The notes: a model not told the origin generated them from the sequence alone. A stretch of DNA of 25,558 nt from an uncultured Elusimicrobium sp. (GCA_902767385.1 CACXHA010000131.1:1-25558), one strand, 5' to 3'; counted from the stretch's first letter, positions 1-8,071 are shown. Numbers and translations: made by a program.

Positions 1-59
1 GCAGGTCTCGAAAACCTGTAAACCGCAAGGTTTCGAGGGTTCAAATCCCTCCCTCTCCG
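1..59 (+). tRNA. tRNA-Ser(CGA), 3' portion (5' end outside window)
   Basis: The anticodon stem CAGGT (2-6) pairs with ACCTG (14-18) around the loop CTCGAAA, giving anticodon CGA at 9-11, which reads serine codon UCG. A long variable arm (AAACC-GCAA-GGTTT, 20-33) fits the class II tRNA-Ser form. The T arm GAGGG-TTCAAAT-CCCTC spans 35-51 and the 3' acceptor strand CCTCTCC plus discriminator G ends at 59. No CCA is encoded. The D arm and 5' acceptor strand lie before the window. A hairpin chain follows directly. Confidence 0.95.
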
Positions 60-280
60 TTGAATTTTAAGGGCTCCCGCAAGGGGGTCCTTAAAATTTA
101 ACGGATGGAGCCACGCAAACTGCTTTGCGTGGCGTCGGGATTTGAAAGGCGTAGCGTTGTACGAGTTTTGCCGTTAGGCAAAGGCGAGTACCGCGAGCCC
201 GGCCTGCAGGAAAATTCCGTCGGGAATTTTACCGGAAGGCAAATCCCTCGAAGTGAGGCGTCGGAATTTGAAAGCGTTAT
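59..280 (+). repeat. Chain of five hairpins with duplicated motif and T-arm-like repeats
   Basis: No convincing gene lies here. Inverted repeats occur at 59-72/89-102 (with inner stem 74-78/83-87 around GCAA), 111-119/124-132 (perfect 9 bp), 167-172/177-182, 211-218/223-230 (perfect 8 bp), and 246-249/255-258 inside 240-244/266-270. The motif GGCGTCGGRATTTGAAAG occurs at 131-148 and 257-274, each time starting in the closing GG of a hairpin. The 10-mer TTCAAATCCC of the tRNA T arm (40-49) is present inverted at 137-146, and CAAATCCCTC (42-51) is repeated directly at 240-249. This may be a tRNA-flanking mobile or repetitive element, or a structured trailer or ncRNA. The structure is seen; the function is unknown. 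Confidence 0.6.
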
Positions 281-285
281 AATGA

Positions 286-310
286 AAAAGCCCCCAAGTT
301 GGGGGCTTTT
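286..310. terminator. Bidirectional intrinsic terminator
   Basis: A GC stem (AAAAGCCCCC pairing with GGGGGCTTTT, loop AAGTT) is flanked by A and T tracts on both sides. It can end transcription from the tRNA/hairpin region on the plus strand. On the minus strand it can end the long pilus operon, whose last stop codon is at 329. Confidence 0.9.
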
Positions 311-328
311 CTCTTCGTAAAATCTATT

Positions 329-1837
329 TTATTTACTTAGCCATTTCCAAAAGTTATCTTCAAACGCGGAAATATTGCTGTAATAATACGCTTTGCTAAG
401 TGCCTTTTCTACCGAGTACGGCTCATACACTTGTTTACCGCGGGCATCTTTGACTAAAAACCCCGTTGTTGGGTTGCGCACCGCTTCCCCGTCAGCAATT
501 AAACGGGTAAATTGCTCAAACTGCATCCGGTTGGAAGGAGAGGTCCCCCCCGCCGGATTTAGCAAAAACCGTACCATTAAATATGCTTGCAAATACCAGT
601 TTTGTACCCGGCCTTTTCCCTCGGCAGTTTCTAAAGAGCCCTCCTGCATGAAATCTTCAAACGGCTCCAAACGCACCGGCTTACCGCGCCGTGGACCCGG
701 CTTTTGCCCACGTTGGGAAACCGGCACAAATGGCTTGGGCTCAAAGCTACCAAACATTTTGTGAGAGCCAAAATCAGCCGGCATGGTGCTGGGGTCACGC
801 TCAAAGCGCAGCGTACGGTAATCGCGGTCCCAAGGGCCACCCTTGCCGCCGAACATTTGGTCTTCCACCAATACAGCTAACCCCTCGTCTAACCAAGTAG
901 GCGTCATGATGCGCCCGGTTTGGTGTTTATCAAAAAATTGTTGGGTAAAAATGTGTGTCAGCTCATGCGCAAAAACCTCTTTAAGCTCTTGGGTTTTGCC
1001 CGGCTCGTCATACACTACAATCTCCCCGCGGGTGGGGTAGGCAATGGCGCGCGTCCAAGCTTTAGCTTCGGGCTCGTAGCGCAGATAGGAATTATGGTCC
1101 TGATACACAAACACGCGCACCCGCCCGGACATCATCCACGGGATAAACCGCCGCAGCGTGTCGTAAGCGGTTTCAAACGTCATAGCCATATTGGGGGAAG
1201 AAATCCCCCCTTCGGCCTTTTGGGTGTAAATATCAAAATGATTGCTTTTGGAAGGAACCCACGTCACCCCCGGACGGAAGGCATTGGGGTTAAACGCTTT
1301 GGTGGCCGAGGGCACTTTGCTGGGCTTGTTTTTAGCAGCCGGAGGCGGAACAGCACGCCCGGAAGAGGCCTCTTGCTTAGATTTTTCCAACATTTTAACG
1401 GCATATTCCAATTCGGCATCGGCAGCATCTTCTTCCTCGGTATTTTCAACCGGTTCTGCCGCCGGTTCCTGCGCGGGAGCCACCGTCGGCTCGGGCTCGG
1501 CTTTGGGACGCGGTTTAGCTGATTTTTTGGGAGCCGCCGGAGCAACCGCGGCTTGTACCGTAGTGGTAGATCCGCCAATCGTAAGCGGCATATCCAAGGT
1601 AGTCCCGCTACTAGCAGCCGGCTTTGCGGAAACTGCCGGCTTGGGCGGACGCGGTACCTTAGGCGGTTTTTTAGAAGCCGGGGCAGCAAACGGAGAATCT
1701 TTTTGAGTGGCTTGTTTGAGTAAATCTACGGAAGAGGACGGCGCAGTAACCGCAGAGGGAACTTCTATCTCGACCGCGGGCGTTTGTCCCCAACTAAACA
1801 CCGGTACAAATAGTAATAAAGTGGCTAAATAGCGCAT
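329..1837 (-). CDS. Secreted gluzincin-type zinc metalloprotease with Pro/Ala-rich region
   Basis: 502 aa. A signal peptide covers about residues 1-18. Residues 30-180 are low-complexity, rich in Pro, Ala, Lys and Glu, and probably unstructured. The folded domain (about 185-502) carries the zinc motif HELTH at 291-295 and, downstream, WLDEGLA with the third ligand candidate Glu318. This HExxH plus E arrangement is that of the gluzincin/peptidase MA-like families. The predicted location is periplasm or cell surface. It is the last gene of the pilus operon, 8 bases after the sixth pilin-class gene, with ribosome binding site AAGGGGGG ahead of the ATG. A role in processing pilins, secreted proteins or wall material is inference from position only; the substrate is unknown. 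Confidence 0.8.
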   Translation of the reverse strand: MRYLATLLLFVPVFSWGQTPAVEIEVPSAVTAPSSSVDLLKQATQKDSPFAAPASKKPPKVPRPPKPAVSAKPAASSGTTLDMPLTIGGSTTTVQAAVAPAAPKKSAKPRPKAEPEPTVAPAQEPAAEPVENTEEEDAADAELEYAVKMLEKSKQEASSGRAVPPPAAKNKPSKVPSATKAFNPNAFRPGVTWVPSKSNHFDIYTQKAEGGISSPNMAMTFETAYDTLRRFIPWMMSGRVRVFVYQDHNSYLRYEPEAKAWTRAIAYPTRGEIVVYDEPGKTQELKEVFAHELTHIFTQQFFDKHQTGRIMTPTWLDEGLAVLVEDQMFGGKGGPWDRDYRTLRFERDPSTMPADFGSHKMFGSFEPKPFVPVSQRGQKPGPRRGKPVRLEPFEDFMQEGSLETAEGKGRVQNWYLQAYLMVRFLLNPAGGTSPSNRMQFEQFTRLIADGEAVRNPTTGFLVKDARGKQVYEPYSVEKALSKAYYYSNISAFEDNFWKWLSK

Positions 1838-1845
1838 AGCCCCCC

Positions 1846-2325
1846 TTATAAAACATCCGTTCCGTTAGGAATATACCAATTAATCTTACACGGAAAATCG
1901 GAATTCCCTGAAGAATCCATTACAGCATAAACATTACGGCTTTGCCCGTTAGGACCGCCCACTGAATTGCATTTGTGTACTTTATTTTTTGCAACATCAA
2001 CATTAAAAAGGTTTTTTACCTCTTCATCTTGGGTACTATCACCGGTACAATTCCCCTCTTTTTCGGAACTGTCCTGGGTAGGATCACACATCCGGCAAAC
2101 GGCTAAATCGCGCGCGTATGCTTCGGACGTTTTAGAGGCCCAAATCTCATTTATTTCCGCCATACAAGATTCAATCATCATTTGGCCGGACACCGCATGG
2201 CGGCTTTGGCGGGAAGCCACCGTACGGGACAAAGTGGCACGTAAAATCATAGTAGCCATACCCGCTAATACGGCTGATATAATGAGCACTTGCAGTAAAG
2301 CTGCTCCGCGTTTATTACGTATCAT
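1846..2325 (-). CDS. Minor pseudopilin, PilX/GspK-like
   Basis: 159 aa. I chose ATG 2325 because it gives a short basic leader (MIRNKRG) and follows GGGGGAA; the upstream alternative would overlap the preceding gene. After the leader comes a long hydrophobic helix, AALLQVLIISAVLAGM. Position +5 of the mature protein is Gln rather than the usual Glu; loss of Glu5 is characteristic of tip pseudopilins such as GspK, and PilX is also divergent there. The C-terminal part has at least six cysteines, suggesting disulfides. It lies sixth in the block of six pilin-class genes. Assignment to a particular minor pilin rests on order and N-terminus, not on an alignment. Confidence 0.72.
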   Translation of the reverse strand: MIRNKRGAALLQVLIISAVLAGMATMILRATLSRTVASRQSRHAVSGQMMIESCMAEINEIWASKTSEAYARDLAVCRMCDPTQDSSEKEGNCTGDSTQDEEVKNLFNVDVAKNKVHKCNSVGGPNGQSRNVYAVMDSSGNSDFPCKINWYIPNGTDVL

Positions 2326-2338
2326 ATTTGTTCCCCCG

Positions 2339-2875
2339 TCAATCAATTTTGATCGCAAAACCATGCGGCAGCATAAAGGTTTCGTCCACCGCTTCTTTTA
2401 TGACAATATTTTTTCCGTCGTCAACACCCGTAATTAAAGTTACCCGTAATACGGAATTTACAGGACTGTTTCCTGTATTATACAATTCAAAACGTGGCGA
2501 AACAAAGTTACCAACCGTTTCATTAAGTACATTATTTAGCCAAACGGTTGAAGCGGCACTGCCTTTTCTCCGTGTAATTTGATTATCGGAATATGTATAC
2601 GTCACGGTTGTATTTTGATGGTCCGGCCCGATTTTTTTATCTTGAGATAAAGTCAAACCGTTTCCCGTGCCTGTAGCTGCTGTCGATTCGTGTATATCCT
2701 GGCGCAGCTGACGCATCGCAAGCGAAATTTGGTTGCGCAACATCAGCCGGGTACGGCCGGCTCCGCTTTCGCGCACGGCAGCCGTGGTCAAAGCAGCTAA
2801 TGCAATTCCAATAACACCCACAATCATGACTGCCAATAAAATTTCCGTCAATGTAAATCCGTTTTTATTGTTCAT
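2339..2875 (-). CDS. Minor pilin, PilW/GspJ-like
   Basis: 178 aa. It starts with a class III (prepilin) signal: leader MNNKNG, then FTLTEILLAV with Glu at +5 and a hydrophobic helix to about residue 30. The ATG at 2875 overlaps the stop of the preceding gene (ATGA), implying translational coupling; an upstream in-frame start would spoil the short leader. The region after the helix (SGAGRTRLMLRNQISLAMRQ) resembles the amphipathic start of GspJ/PilW pseudopilins, and the C-terminal part is β-rich by eye. It is expected to be cleaved by a prepilin peptidase encoded elsewhere and to join the priming complex at the fibre tip. Confidence 0.75.
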   Translation of the reverse strand: MNNKNGFTLTEILLAVMIVGVIGIALAALTTAAVRESGAGRTRLMLRNQISLAMRQLRQDIHESTAATGTGNGLTLSQDKKIGPDHQNTTVTYTYSDNQITRRKGSAASTVWLNNVLNETVGNFVSPRFELYNTGNSPVNSVLRVTLITGVDDGKNIVIKEAVDETFMLPHGFAIKID

Positions 2876-3417
2876 AACTCGTACCCGTTGCAATAAATCT
2901 TATACGAAATTTGATAGCCTGACCCAACCGAATTCATACTATACTCTTCTCCATACGCGGGTGTGCCGTACGTAGAGGGCGTCCCTTCCCGGCTTTTTGG
3001 GGATAATTTCCCCGCTTGAGCCCCACGAACAGCCACCGTATAAGAAAAACTGGAATGATTATTTTTATCACAAATAGGCGGCAACAAACAATTAATACGA
3101 TGAACATCATTGGAGTTACCAGGATTATTAACAGCCAGAGGAGTCGCATCATTACCACATAACCCTTGTGCTAAAGTACTGGGTAAATAGTTGCGTCCTA
3201 CCTCCCCCGTTTGTGAGGCCTGCAGATAAACTTTTAGTAAATCATTGGCTTTTTCTACCGCGTAAGACATTTCTTCCCGGATATCCGGCATAGAATCTTG
3301 CCGCGAAGCCGATAACAATACCCCAAAAGACCCTGCGGCCACTAGTGCCAGTAGCCCCAGAGCAATCACTCCTTCCAAGACGGTTACACCCGCTTTACTG
3401 CGTAAAATACGTTTCAT
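2872..3417 (-). CDS. Minor pilin, PilV/GspI-like
   Basis: 181 aa. The leader MKRILRSKAG precedes a hydrophobic helix beginning VTVLEGVIALGLLALV, with Glu at +5, the classic type IV pilin signal. The rest is a globular domain with four cysteines (GLCGN, NCLLPPICD, YCNG), so disulfides are likely. The ribosome binding site is AAGGGAC ahead of the ATG, with the upstream pilin stop 12 bases away. The next gene begins on its stop codon. The order here (H-, I-, J-, K-like) parallels the pseudopilin order of type II secretion operons, which supports the I/V assignment. Confidence 0.75.
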   Translation of the reverse strand: MKRILRSKAGVTVLEGVIALGLLALVAAGSFGVLLSASRQDSMPDIREEMSYAVEKANDLLKVYLQASQTGEVGRNYLPSTLAQGLCGNDATPLAVNNPGNSNDVHRINCLLPPICDKNNHSSFSYTVAVRGAQAGKLSPKSREGTPSTYGTPAYGEEYSMNSVGSGYQISYKIYCNGYEL

Positions 3418-3431
3418 AAATAGGTCCCTTA

Positions 3432-3914
3432 CTAATCAGCAAATGGCTCTGTAATTTTCATATCACGTGCGATTGTAAACGTCCTGGTCCTATATCGCCC
3501 GGCTTTTTCACTATCTTGCCCAACTCCTTGCACTAAAAAGTTACCAGAACCACTCGCGGTAAATGTATACGGAAGCCCTGCAAAATCTTTGGTAGACAAA
3601 TAACCGCAGGCAAATAGCTGGTCCATACTTACTGTCGTCCCTTGTCCGGGAATTCCGGCCAGTTTGGACCTGTCACAGGTATAAGACTGGTTAGCCACCG
3701 TATCCCCGCTAATAGTCCCGATGACTGGCAAAAATCCTTTGCTATCGTGGTAATAAGAGCGAATTGCTTCTGCCAGTTTAACACCCGCCGTCTTGGAACG
3801 GTGATAGTACACTTCCGCACGCACCGAACGGAGAGCCGGCAACGCAAACGAGGCGATTACCGCAATTACCAACATAACGGCCAAAATTTCCATTAATGTA
3901 AAACCTTTGCTCAT
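3432..3914 (-). CDS. Type IV pilin / GspH-like prepilin
   Basis: 160 aa. The prepilin signal is MSKG followed by FTLMEILAVMLVIAVIASFALP, with Glu at +5. ATG 3914 overlaps the stop of the upstream pilin gene (ATGA) and is preceded by GGGGG. The globular domain has a Cys pair at about residues 80 and 103. The second Cys is in the motif LFACGYL (101-106), which is shared with the two upstream pilin paralogues. PALRSVRAE just after the helix is typical of PilE/GspG and GspH types. It may be a structural or minor subunit. Confidence 0.8.
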   Translation of the reverse strand: MSKGFTLMEILAVMLVIAVIASFALPALRSVRAEVYYHRSKTAGVKLAEAIRSYYHDSKGFLPVIGTISGDTVANQSYTCDRSKLAGIPGQGTTVSMDQLFACGYLSTKDFAGLPYTFTASGSGNFLVQGVGQDSEKAGRYRTRTFTIARDMKITEPFAD

Positions 3915-4390
3915 TGAAATGCCCCCGTATGTGCCGTCACCAAATCCCCATTGGTGCAAAACGTATCATCCGCACCGCCAATCACTTTACTCCCTCCTGG
4001 ATTTATCTTTACACAAATCGTTCCATCATTGTCAGAAAACTTAAATTGAAAATTAGGATCTAAATATTTGCGATATTCCAAATAACCGCAATCTATCAAC
4101 GTCTGTAAATCCACACTGATAAGAGAACACGTCTCCGTAGCCGCTGTATTACGCGCCGTTAAAATTTCGTCCGACAATGCGGCACTTGTTTCAAAAGTGA
4201 CCGTTGGGTTATCATATTTCATGCGGCGGGCAGCCATGGCAATCACTTTGGCCCGGCTTTTGGCATCTTGAACACGTATATCCGACGCCGAATGGCGAAA
4301 TGTCTGCGTAGCAAACACCGCCAACGCCCCTACAATGGCTGCGGCAATAATCAGCTCAATCAAAGTAAATCCTTTCCGCTTAAGAAACAT
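3911..4390 (-). CDS. Type IV pilin (disulfide-type)
   Basis: 159 aa. The leader MFLKRKG is followed by FTLIELIIAAAIVGALAVFA with Glu at +5. ATG 4390 is chosen because GGGAGA precedes it and the leader length is canonical. Four cysteines lie in ETCSL, IDCGYL, TICVK and TFCTN, enough for two disulfides. The LIDCGYL motif (98-104) aligns with LFACGYL in the next gene and IPFGYL in the preceding one. It overlaps the next gene by four bases. Pilin function is secure; whether it is a major or minor subunit is not. Confidence 0.8.
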   Translation of the reverse strand: MFLKRKGFTLIELIIAAAIVGALAVFATQTFRHSASDIRVQDAKSRAKVIAMAARRMKYDNPTVTFETSAALSDEILTARNTAATETCSLISVDLQTLIDCGYLEYRKYLDPNFQFKFSDNDGTICVKINPGGSKVIGGADDTFCTNGDLVTAHTGAFQ

Positions 4391-4415
4391 ACACTCTCCC
4401 GTTACATTCCAAAAT

Positions 4416-4976
4416 CTAGTTACTATTGTCACTGTTCTTGCAATCCGCCCCACGTATAGTCTGTATCCGCCCGCCTTGATAATACCGGGCTCCTTTAAAA
4501 CAATCTGCGCTATCTGCGCTCGATTTAAGCATACAAGCTACTACTGTACCGGTAGTATTTTCAGCACAACCTCCGCTTGGACCTGTACCCACATAATAAT
4601 TATATCCGCCCGGATTGGTAAATGAACCTAAGTAACCAAAAGGAATTAACATCTTTAATACTGTGGCAGAAGTCGGACTTTCTAAATAAATTTCTTTAAG
4701 GGTTTTGTATTGTGTCTCAATAGAAGGCCCACTACTCACAACACTGTCATAAGTACTATCGCCGGTAGTTACTGATACGTTGACTCCTTGCATTGCCAAA
4801 TCGTTCGTGATGGCTTCCACCGCATTTCCCAAGTCCATTAGCATTCCAGTAGCAGCTTGATACTGGGAACGATCCTTAGCTTTTCTATAAGAAGGTAGCG
4901 CTAAAGCCAAAATCCCCGCAGCAATAACCACTACAAATAACATTTCTGTTAACGTAAATCCCTTCTTACTAAACAT
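4416..4976 (-). CDS. Type IV pilin, probable major-type subunit
   Basis: 186 aa. The leader MFSKKG precedes FTLTEMLFVVVIAAGILALA with Glu at +5. ALPSYRKAKDRSQYQAA after the helix is the standard PilE/GspG continuation. It has the motif IPFGYLGSF (111-119) and four cysteines near the C-terminus (GGCAEN, VACML, ADCFK, ADCKN), consistent with C-terminal disulfide loops. It is the first pilin gene after pilC, the usual place for the most abundant subunit, and has GGGAGA before the ATG. Calling it the main subunit is inference from position and sequence type. Confidence 0.82.
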   Translation of the reverse strand: MFSKKGFTLTEMLFVVVIAAGILALALPSYRKAKDRSQYQAATGMLMDLGNAVEAITNDLAMQGVNVSVTTGDSTYDSVVSSGPSIETQYKTLKEIYLESPTSATVLKMLIPFGYLGSFTNPGGYNYYVGTGPSGGCAENTTGTVVACMLKSSADSADCFKGARYYQGGRIQTIRGADCKNSDNSN

Positions 4977-5012
4977 AGTTTTCTCCCGCCACTTCTGTAC
5001 TGTAAAAGCTCC

Positions 5013-6233
5013 TTAACTGCCGATTTGAGACAGTTTGAAGATGGGCAAGAAGATAGAGGCCACAATAATACCGATCAGCACACCTACCCCCACAATCAAA
5101 ATCGGATCAATTACCGCCGAGAAACGGGCAATAAACTGGTCTACGCTATCGGCATAGAATTTAGACAGGGTGGCAATAATGCCCGGCAATTTACCGGATT
5201 CTTCCCCCATTTTCATCATTTCTACCATCAGGCCGGGAAATACCCCAGTGGCAGCAAAAGAATCCGAAATAGCTTTACCGGCAGCCACATCTGCACGCAC
5301 TTGCTTGAGTGCCTGTTGGATAATGACGTTGCCCTCAAAGGATTCTTCCAATACGCCAATGGCATTTAAAATCGTCACACCGCTGCGCAACAACGTAGAG
5401 AGCGTGGAAAGCAACCGGTTGTAATAAATGTTCTTGAGAAAATTTCCAAAAATAGGCATAGACAACAAGAACGTATGCCAACGCTTTTTACCATTAGGCG
5501 TACGAACATAAAGGCGGAACGCAAACACCAAGATCACAATGGTTAAAATTAAAGCTACCAAATGGTTGGTAATGGCACTGGAAACTTTAAGTACCATCAG
5601 CGTGAGGATCGGCAAAGTCAAGTTAAAATCCTCAAAGATTTGGGCAAATGTAGGCACAATCCCTACGATAAAGTAAATGAGTACACCAATAGACGCCAGC
5701 GTCAAAATAGCCGGGTAGGTAATGGCAGTAATAATTTTACTTTTCATGTTTTCCTGCGTTTTAGTGTAAATGGAAAGCTGCATGAGCGTTTCGGACAACT
5801 GCCCCCCCATTTCACCGGCTTGTACTAAGGACAACCACACATGGGAGAATGTTTTAGGGTGATGCGCCATAGCCTCATTGAGGGATTGACCGCCGGCAAT
5901 ATCATGCGCTATTTGCGTAAGTACCATCCCTAGCGTCTGGTTCGAAGAATATTGCCCCAAGAGCGCAACGGCTCTAACCAAAGGCACACCTCCTGAAATC
6001 AAGGTGGATAACTGCTCGGCAAAAAAGGATAACACGTGCCCCGGCACTTTTCCACCGCGACGGTTTGAACCTGACTTAGATACAAACAACCCTTGGGTTG
6101 CTTCCGTAATATCTAATACCAAGTATCCTCTATTTTGCAAGGCGGTACGAAGATGGTCCTTATTATCTGTAGTATAAGAACCCGTAAATGTCTTACCGCG
6201 TTCATCTCTCACTTTATATGTATATTTCGGCAT
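5013..6233 (-). CDS. pilC: Type IV pilus / type II secretion inner-membrane platform protein PilC/GspF
   Basis: 406 aa, full length for the family. The N-terminal segment MPKYTYKVRDERGKTFTG is typical of PilC/GspF. Two repeated T2SSF domains lie at about 69-192 and 273-395, with LSTLISGGVPLVRA and LSTLLRSGVTILNA at corresponding places and GEMGGQL / GEESGKLP as the paired glycine motifs. Membrane helices are at about 172-193, 224-242 and 376-398. The protein sits in the inner membrane and couples ATPase rotation to pilin extraction. It lies 22 bases after pilB, with GGGG before the ATG. Confidence 0.95.
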   Translation of the reverse strand: MPKYTYKVRDERGKTFTGSYTTDNKDHLRTALQNRGYLVLDITEATQGLFVSKSGSNRRGGKVPGHVLSFFAEQLSTLISGGVPLVRAVALLGQYSSNQTLGMVLTQIAHDIAGGQSLNEAMAHHPKTFSHVWLSLVQAGEMGGQLSETLMQLSIYTKTQENMKSKIITAITYPAILTLASIGVLIYFIVGIVPTFAQIFEDFNLTLPILTLMVLKVSSAITNHLVALILTIVILVFAFRLYVRTPNGKKRWHTFLLSMPIFGNFLKNIYYNRLLSTLSTLLRSGVTILNAIGVLEESFEGNVIIQQALKQVRADVAAGKAISDSFAATGVFPGLMVEMMKMGEESGKLPGIIATLSKFYADSVDQFIARFSAVIDPILIVGVGVLIGIIVASIFLPIFKLSQIGS

Positions 6234-6255
6234 ATGCTATAACCCCTACAAATAT

Positions 6256-7992
6256 TTATTCGTCCGACATTGTTACACTTAAAATTTCATCTACGGTCGT
6301 TAAACCGCGGATTACTTTGTGCCAACCAGTGGCACGTAAATTGAGCGCACCCGACGCATTGGCTGCCTTTCTAAGCGCGACTAAATCTTGCGATTTATAA
6401 ATGATGTTACGCATTTCTTCGGTTGTACGGTATACTTCAAAAATAGCACGACGTCCGCTAAAGCCCGTTCCGAAACATTTAGGACATCCTACCGATTTAA
6501 AGAACGTCCACGAAGAACTATCGCGCGGATTTAAATGTCCCTCTTTAATAATACGGTCCATGGTAACAGGGTCCGGAATATGGGGCACCTTGCAATATGG
6601 GCACAAGATGCGCACCAAACGCTGGGCCGCTACCAAAGCCAAAGAGCTAGCTAACAAAAACGGTTCCATCCCCATATCAATTAAACGAGGCACCGCCCCT
6701 AACGCATCATTGGTGTGTAAAGTAGAAAACACCAAGTGTCCCGTAAGGGCCGCTTTTAAACAAGCTTCCGCCGTCTCATTATCGCGAACCTCCCCTACCA
6801 AAATTACGTCTGGGTCTTGACGTAAGAAAGAACGAAGCCCCGCGGCAAAGGTAAGCCCAATGGCCGGTTTCACCTGTACTTGACTAATCCCGGCCAACTT
6901 ATATTCCACCGGGTCTTCCAACGTCATAAAATTGAGCTCGCTTGTACGAATCGTGGTAAGTACCGCGCTAAGCGTTGTAGATTTACCAGACCCCGTCGGC
7001 CCCGTTAAGAAAATAAGTCCGTGCGGCAAATTAGCAGCTGCCAAAAAGGCTTTCTTCTGATCCGGCTCAAACCCCAATTTATCAATGTTCATTTCACCGG
7101 ATCCTTTATCCAAAATACGAAGCACCAACTTCTCTCCAAATACGGCCGGGCATACAGACACACGAACTTCAATGGAACGGTTTTGATAACGGATGGTAAA
7201 ACTTCCATCCTGCGGAAGACGTTTTTCCGCAATATCTAGTTTAGATAGAATTTTAATACGGGAAATAATTGCGTTTACCGCCTCTTTAGCCGGGGCCGTA
7301 CGCTCATACAAAGAACCATCAATACGGAAGCGCAAGCTGACGCGTTCATCAAACAACTCTAAGTGAATATCACTGGAACGTTCCGCAATGGCCTGACGCA
7401 AAATAGCGTTTACTTGTTTGACGTATTGGGAAGAATTTGGATTCATACGATCCAAATCCAATACTCCTGTTACCTCTACGTCCTCGTCACTCCCTTCGGC
7501 AGAAGCAGTTTCGGGCGCGTTTATAGCCTCGTTTAGCACCTCTTCCAACAAGTTCTTATTGGCATAGAACGAGTCAATTACACTAAGCAACTGAGATTTG
7601 GTGGCGATGAACGGCTGAATCTGTTTGCCGGACATCATCCGTAAGTTTTCAATTAAAAATAAATTGGTAGGATCCAAAAGAGCAACCGCTAATGAATCGT
7701 CCTCCATAAACAAAGGGACAACCATATTATCGCGCGCAAATTTTTCGGATATAATTTCTTGTAAATTTTGTTCCCTCTCCGGAACTAAAATACCGTTTTC
7801 TTTAGATGCATAAGGAATAGCAAAGTGTTTAGAAAGGGCTATGGTCACTTGCTCTTCGTTAGCAAAGCCCAAACGCAAAACGGCCTCGGCAATCGAAATA
7901 TTATTTTGCTTGGCATACAGCTGGACTTGCTTATCCTGATCAGGAGTGATTTTACCTTGCGCCACTAAAATTTCATTAATTTGTTCCGCCAT
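6256..7992 (-). CDS. pilB: Pilus assembly / secretion ATPase PilB/GspE
   Basis: 578 aa. The N1 domain (about 1-150) is followed by the RecA-like motor. Walker A GPTGSGKST is at 331-339, the Asp box TLEDPVE at 357-363, Walker B DPDVILVGE at 393-401 and the His box GHLVFSTLHTND at 418-429. A zinc tetracysteine (CPYC 464-467, CPKC 503-506) marks the assembly type (PilB/GspE) and is absent from PilT retraction ATPases. It is a cytoplasmic hexameric ATPase that powers fibre extension with PilC. GAGGAAAGG precedes the ATG. A 12-bp hairpin separates it from pilQ. Confidence 0.96.
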   Translation of the reverse strand: MAEQINEILVAQGKITPDQDKQVQLYAKQNNISIAEAVLRLGFANEEQVTIALSKHFAIPYASKENGILVPEREQNLQEIISEKFARDNMVVPLFMEDDSLAVALLDPTNLFLIENLRMMSGKQIQPFIATKSQLLSVIDSFYANKNLLEEVLNEAINAPETASAEGSDEDVEVTGVLDLDRMNPNSSQYVKQVNAILRQAIAERSSDIHLELFDERVSLRFRIDGSLYERTAPAKEAVNAIISRIKILSKLDIAEKRLPQDGSFTIRYQNRSIEVRVSVCPAVFGEKLVLRILDKGSGEMNIDKLGFEPDQKKAFLAAANLPHGLIFLTGPTGSGKSTTLSAVLTTIRTSELNFMTLEDPVEYKLAGISQVQVKPAIGLTFAAGLRSFLRQDPDVILVGEVRDNETAEACLKAALTGHLVFSTLHTNDALGAVPRLIDMGMEPFLLASSLALVAAQRLVRILCPYCKVPHIPDPVTMDRIIKEGHLNPRDSSSWTFFKSVGCPKCFGTGFSGRRAIFEVYRTTEEMRNIIYKSQDLVALRKAANASGALNLRATGWHKVIRGLTTVDEILSVTMSDE

Positions 7993-8030
7993 GCCTTTCC
8001 TCTGCTACTTAGTAAATTGGGTACATACAG

Positions 8031-8058
8031 GCCTGTCCCTGCCTAAGCAGGGACAGGC
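8031..8058 (-). promoter_or_regulatory. Intercistronic hairpin between pilQ and pilB
   Basis: GCCTGTCCCTGC (8031-8042) and GCAGGGACAGGC (8047-8058) form a perfect 12-bp stem with a four-base loop in the 79-base gap. No T tract follows on the minus strand, so it is unlikely to be a full terminator. It may be an RNA-processing or 3'-end-stabilising element, or a partial attenuator setting the ratio of secretin to ATPase. Confidence 0.6.
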
Positions 8059-8071
8059 AAAACGCTCACAC

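Noticed and set aside
59..102. Integron attC-like site (GTTGAAT...ATTTAAC at the ends of hairpin 1)
   Set aside because: The core boxes are in the opposite orientation to attC, no further cassette sites or integrase are present, and the match is expected from any A/T-rich inverted repeat.
105..320. 71-codon plus-strand reading frame after the tRNA
   Set aside because: It runs through the hairpins and into the terminator, has no ribosome binding site and has arginine/serine-rich composition typical of a chance frame.
1264..1706. Long overlapping frames on both strands opposite the protease linker
   Set aside because: Shadows produced by the Pro/Ala-rich codons; no start signals and low-complexity products.
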